This document shows positions 5,603 through 8,038 of a DNA stretch of 8,038 nucleotides, in pieces. Source of the stretch: Candidatus Omnitrophota bacterium (GTDB taxonomy: Bacteria; Omnitrophota; Koll11; Zapsychrales; Fredricksoniimonadaceae); the NCBI GenBank assembly GCA_015233705.1, contig JADFXE010000052.1, positions 1-8,038 of the forward strand, in the 5' to 3' direction. The stretch's first letter is position 1, and every line of letters starts with the position of its first letter. The translations under genes were made by a program, and so were the position numbers. Under the pieces are notes generated by a model, which saw nothing but the letters and a program-made list of their open reading frames with translations, was not told the DNA's origin and ran no database searches.

Positions 5603-6631
5603 TCAGACCAGATCAGCAATGGTCTGGACCAGCTTCTCCGAATCCTCCCAGCCCAAACAAGCGTCCGTGATCGACTTGCCGTAAACGCCGCCCGACGGGT
5701 CCTGATTGCCTTCCACCAGATAACTTTCGATCATGAGCCCTTTGACGATCCCGCGTTCCTCTTCAGAATACTTGCGGCTGTTCATAACTTCAACTGCGAC
5801 CCGCGGCTGCTCGCCGAACTGCTTGTTCGAATTGGCATGGCTCACGTCCACGATGATCGCCTGATTCACTAGCTCCGAGGCAGCGTAGAGTTTCTTGAGG
5901 TGGATAATGTCCTCAAAATGATAATTCGGAATATTGCGACCCGACGGAGAGACCGCGCCGCGCAAAATGCAATGCGTGTACGGGTTACCCGGTGTCTGCA
6001 CCTCCCAGCCCTTGTAGCCGAAGATATGCGGCGACTGCGCCGCGCGCACGGAATTGAGCATGACCGTCACATCCCCGCTCGTCGGATTCTTCATGCCGAC
6101 CGGGATGTCCAGGCCGCTGACCGTCAGCCGATGCTCCTGGTTCTCCACCGAGCGCGCGCCAATAGCGACATAACTCAGCAGGTCCTCCAGATACGGATAA
6201 TTGCCGGGATAAAGCATTTCGTCCGATGCGCTCAGGCCAGACTCGCCCAGCGCCCGGATGTGCATCCTGCGGATCGCCAGGATCCCCTCGACGATATTCG
6301 GGTCCTCGTTGGGATCCGGCTGATGGGCCATGCCCTTGTAACCGATGCCGGTCGTGCGGGGCTTGTTGGTGTAGATGCGCGGCAAAAGCACCAACCGTTC
6401 CTTAACCTTCTCCTGCAACCGGGACAGGCGAGCCACATACTCGCAAACCGGATCCTCGCTGTCCGCCGAACAGGGACCGATGATCAACAGGAACTTCTTA
6501 CTCTTGCCGCTGATGATATCAATGATCTCACGGTCGCGTTCCCGCTTGACCTCAGCCAGCCTGGGACTGAGCGGCAACTGCTTCAGGATCGCATCCGCGT
6601 CGGGAATTCTCTGACGGTATTCAAATGGCAT
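5603..6631 (-). CDS. aroF: 3-deoxy-7-phosphoheptulonate (DAHP) synthase, class I (AroF/G/H type)
   Basis: First enzyme of the shikimate pathway: phosphoenolpyruvate plus erythrose 4-phosphate to DAHP, metal-dependent, cytosolic. The 342 residues match the class I alpha type end to end. Metal ligands all fit: C54 in IGPCSADSEDP, H265 in VDVSHANSNK, E302 in MIESYLVEGNQ, D323 in SITDACLGWED. Phosphate and substrate loops are present: KPRTTGIGYKG (90-100), GARSVENQEHR (158-168), PVGMKNPTSGD (177-187), ILRG (222-225). The RIYTNKPRTTG and HQPDPNEDPN wording is closer to enzymes of Clostridia than to the three E. coli paralogues, so the symbol marks the family only. Inhibition by Phe, Tyr or Trp cannot be read with certainty; the N-terminal extension used in feedback control of this class is present. 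The ATG has a GAGGAAG ribosome site. It lies 24 bases after the coiled-coil gene and 22 before the aminotransferase, so it is operonic. Confidence 0.97.
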   Translation of the reverse strand: MPFEYRQRIPDADAILKQLPLSPRLAEVKRERDREIIDIISGKSKKFLLIIGPCSADSEDPVCEYVARLSRLQEKVKERLVLLPRIYTNKPRTTGIGYKGMAHQPDPNEDPNIVEGILAIRRMHIRALGESGLSASDEMLYPGNYPYLEDLLSYVAIGARSVENQEHRLTVSGLDIPVGMKNPTSGDVTVMLNSVRAAQSPHIFGYKGWEVQTPGNPYTHCILRGAVSPSGRNIPNYHFEDIIHLKKLYAASELVNQAIIVDVSHANSNKQFGEQPRVAVEVMNSRKYSEEERGIVKGLMIESYLVEGNQDPSGGVYGKSITDACLGWEDSEKLVQTIADLV

Positions 6632-6655
6632 GACTCACTTCCTCGCAATAATTTT

Positions 6656-7492
6656 TTATTGACCTTCTGCCGGATCCGGAACCGGATCGCTGACAGCGGA
6701 TGGCGGAATGCTATTCTCCACCGGAGCAGCCGCCTCCGCTGCCGGGACCACCGGGGCCGTCGGAGCAGGAGCAGCTGGCGGCACAGCCGGCTTTGGCTGA
6801 AGCGGCGCGGGCCACTCGCTAGTCGAAAACTTCCGCTTGAACTGCTCCACTTCCCAGCGGGCACGCTTTAAAAACCCTTCGATCTTCTTGTAATCAGTCT
6901 TGGCGACCCACTCTTCGTCTTCCTTCTTTTTCTTAAGGACGATATTCTCTTCCCGCAATCCCTTCAACTCCTTCACAGCCTCGTTCAACTTGCGGTCAAG
7001 GTCCATATTCGTCGATGACAACTTGCGGACCTGCGCTGTCTGTTCCTCACGGACCTGGCGCAGCTCCTTAAGCTCAGCCTCCTGCTTGATCCGGTTGGTA
7101 GCCTCCCGCGCCACTTCCTCGCGGGTCTTTTGCAACTCGGTCTGAATGAGGCGCTCCTGTTTCTTTTCCTTTTCGACCTCAGCCTCTTCCTTCAGGCGCC
7201 AGACCTTCTCATGCTCGAACTGCTTCTTGATGCCCGCCGATTCCGCGCTCAGGTCTGCAATGCGTTTGTCGCGCTGCTTGATCTCATTCTGCACGGACTG
7301 CAAACTTGCTTCTGCTGCCTTAAGACGCTTCTCGACCCTCTCCGCGATCGCCTGCCAGTCCTTGGGCGGCTCCGGCGGAAGACCATCCTTCTTTTTCATC
7401 TTCTTCTCGGCCGGATCCGGCATCTGCAGAAGAACGATCACCACCCCGCCGACCACCGCCAGGGAAACACCTAAGATTAACCACAATGTCAT
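6656..7492 (-). CDS. Membrane-anchored long coiled-coil protein with Pro/Ala-rich tail, function unknown
   Basis: No enzyme family is recognised in this 278-residue protein. It begins with one hydrophobic segment (about 3-22, TLWLILGVSLAVVGGVVIVLL read from residue 2), followed by a Lys-rich stretch (about 30-36). By the positive-inside rule that makes a single-pass anchor with the rest in the cytoplasm. Residues about 46-193 are almost all Glu, Lys, Arg, Gln, Leu and Ala in heptad-like order, a long coiled coil; 200-225 is basic and aromatic, and 227-278 is a disordered tail rich in Pro and Ala. Start: a TTG at 7513 would overlap the upstream stop, whereas the ATG at 7492 has GAGGG 4 bases ahead and is preferred. 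It follows the TPR gene by 7 bases, so the two proteins are probably made together and may act as one scaffold or envelope-associated unit. Low sequence complexity makes remote homology calls unsafe. Confidence 0.85.
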   Translation of the reverse strand: MTLWLILGVSLAVVGGVVIVLLQMPDPAEKKMKKKDGLPPEPPKDWQAIAERVEKRLKAAEASLQSVQNEIKQRDKRIADLSAESAGIKKQFEHEKVWRLKEEAEVEKEKKQERLIQTELQKTREEVAREATNRIKQEAELKELRQVREEQTAQVRKLSSTNMDLDRKLNEAVKELKGLREENIVLKKKKEDEEWVAKTDYKKIEGFLKRARWEVEQFKRKFSTSEWPAPLQPKPAVPPAAPAPTAPVVPAAEAAAPVENSIPPSAVSDPVPDPAEGQ

Positions 7493-7499
7493 AACACCC

Positions 7500-8038
7500 T
7501 CACCAATGTTCAACCTTTTTCAAATTCTCCCACGCCGGGCGGAACAGGGGATCGACCTTCAAAGCGCGCTCAAAAAAGAGCCGCGCGAGCCCCGTCCGCT
7601 GTGCCTGAAAATAAAACATGCCCAGATTGTTAAGCGCCTGGACATTACGCGGATCTGCCGCCACCGCCAACTGAAAGAACCGGCGCGCTCCCTTGCGGTC
7701 ATTCTGCCAGATGCAATTCATCCCAAGATTGCTGGCGATAAGACTGTCGCTGGCCTCGACGTCGCGAGAGGCCATCTGCTCGAGGCGAATATGAAGCGCG
7801 ATCAGATACTCCTTGTTCGCCCGCGCCAAGTCTCCCATACCCACAAAACACTGCCCTTGATCAAAATGGGCGGTCTTCAAAAAATGCCGGTATAAGTCGC
7901 GGACCTTCGGATTCCGTGCTTTTGTAACATATTCCTCCATGATGTGCAAGCCCCTTGAGGATTCCGCCAGCGCCTCAGGAAACCGACGCTCCTGGGCGTA
8001 GGAGCGGCCCAGCAAGAAACGCGCACGCCCAAGATTCG
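7500..8038 (-). CDS. TPR-repeat protein, N-terminus cut by window edge
   Basis: The last 178 residues of a longer protein are visible; the frame is open through base 8038. A TTG at 8015 lies inside a repeat and is not a credible start. At least four tetratricopeptide repeats can be read: ARFLLGRSYAQERRFPEALA at the left end of the protein, GQCFVGMGDLARANKEYLIA, ASNLGMNCIWQNDRKGARRF, and ALNNLGMFYFQAQRTGLARL followed by FFERALKVDP. The W-L-G-Y-A-F-A-P pattern is clear in the last two. TPR arrays form superhelical scaffolds that bind other proteins. The last repeat ends PAWENLKKVEHW just before the stop, so the protein ends with its capping helix. The stop is 7 bases before the start of the membrane coiled-coil gene, suggesting a functional pair. 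Location and partner cannot be judged without the missing N-terminus. Confidence 0.92.
   Translation of the reverse strand, partial: NLGRARFLLGRSYAQERRFPEALAESSRGLHIMEEYVTKARNPKVRDLYRHFLKTAHFDQGQCFVGMGDLARANKEYLIALHIRLEQMASRDVEASDSLIASNLGMNCIWQNDRKGARRFFQLAVAADPRNVQALNNLGMFYFQAQRTGLARLFFERALKVDPLFRPAWENLKKVEHW

Overview
The window is a piece of a bacterial chromosome with moderately high GC. It is gene-dense, and every supportable gene lies on the minus strand, so transcription runs from high to low coordinates. None of the genes is diagnostic of a phylum. A membrane-anchored coiled-coil protein beside a TPR protein, a Clostridia-like type I DAHP synthase and an aminotransferase of an unusual subfamily would fit an uncultured Gram-negative lineage (PVC/Omnitrophota-like is my guess), but this is weak inference.

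Layout in order of transcription: (1) a TPR-repeat protein cut by the right edge (8038-7500); (2) a single-pass membrane protein with a long coiled coil and a Pro/Ala-rich tail (7492-6656); (3) DAHP synthase, the first enzyme of the shikimate pathway (6631-5603); (4) a PLP-dependent class I/II aminotransferase (5580-4375); (5) a dCMP/deoxycytidylate deaminase (4311-3838); (6) a GH5-type glycoside hydrolase with no signal peptide (3745-2561); (7) a SpoU/TrmH-type RNA 2'-O-methyltransferase (2570-1773), overlapping the hydrolase by 10 bases; (8) after a 371-base gap, an ABC-F translation-type ATPase cut by the left edge (1401-1). Gaps between genes 1 to 4 are 7, 24 and 22 bases, so these four look like one transcript. 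Possible internal promoters lie before the deaminase and before the hydrolase. The genes share no single pathway; DAHP synthase plus aminotransferase is the only metabolically suggestive pair.

The 371-base gap (1402-1772) is the most unusual stretch. It holds no convincing gene. It does hold a perfect 16-bp inverted repeat 95 bases end to end, a second element of about 115 bases that folds into five nested helices (31 pairs), and a plus-strand cassette made of a sigma70-like promoter, a short two-hairpin RNA and a strong intrinsic terminator. That terminator points against all the genes of the window and ends 7 bases before the methyltransferase stop codon. I see no complete novel defence or mobile system; the best candidates for something undescribed are these noncoding elements.
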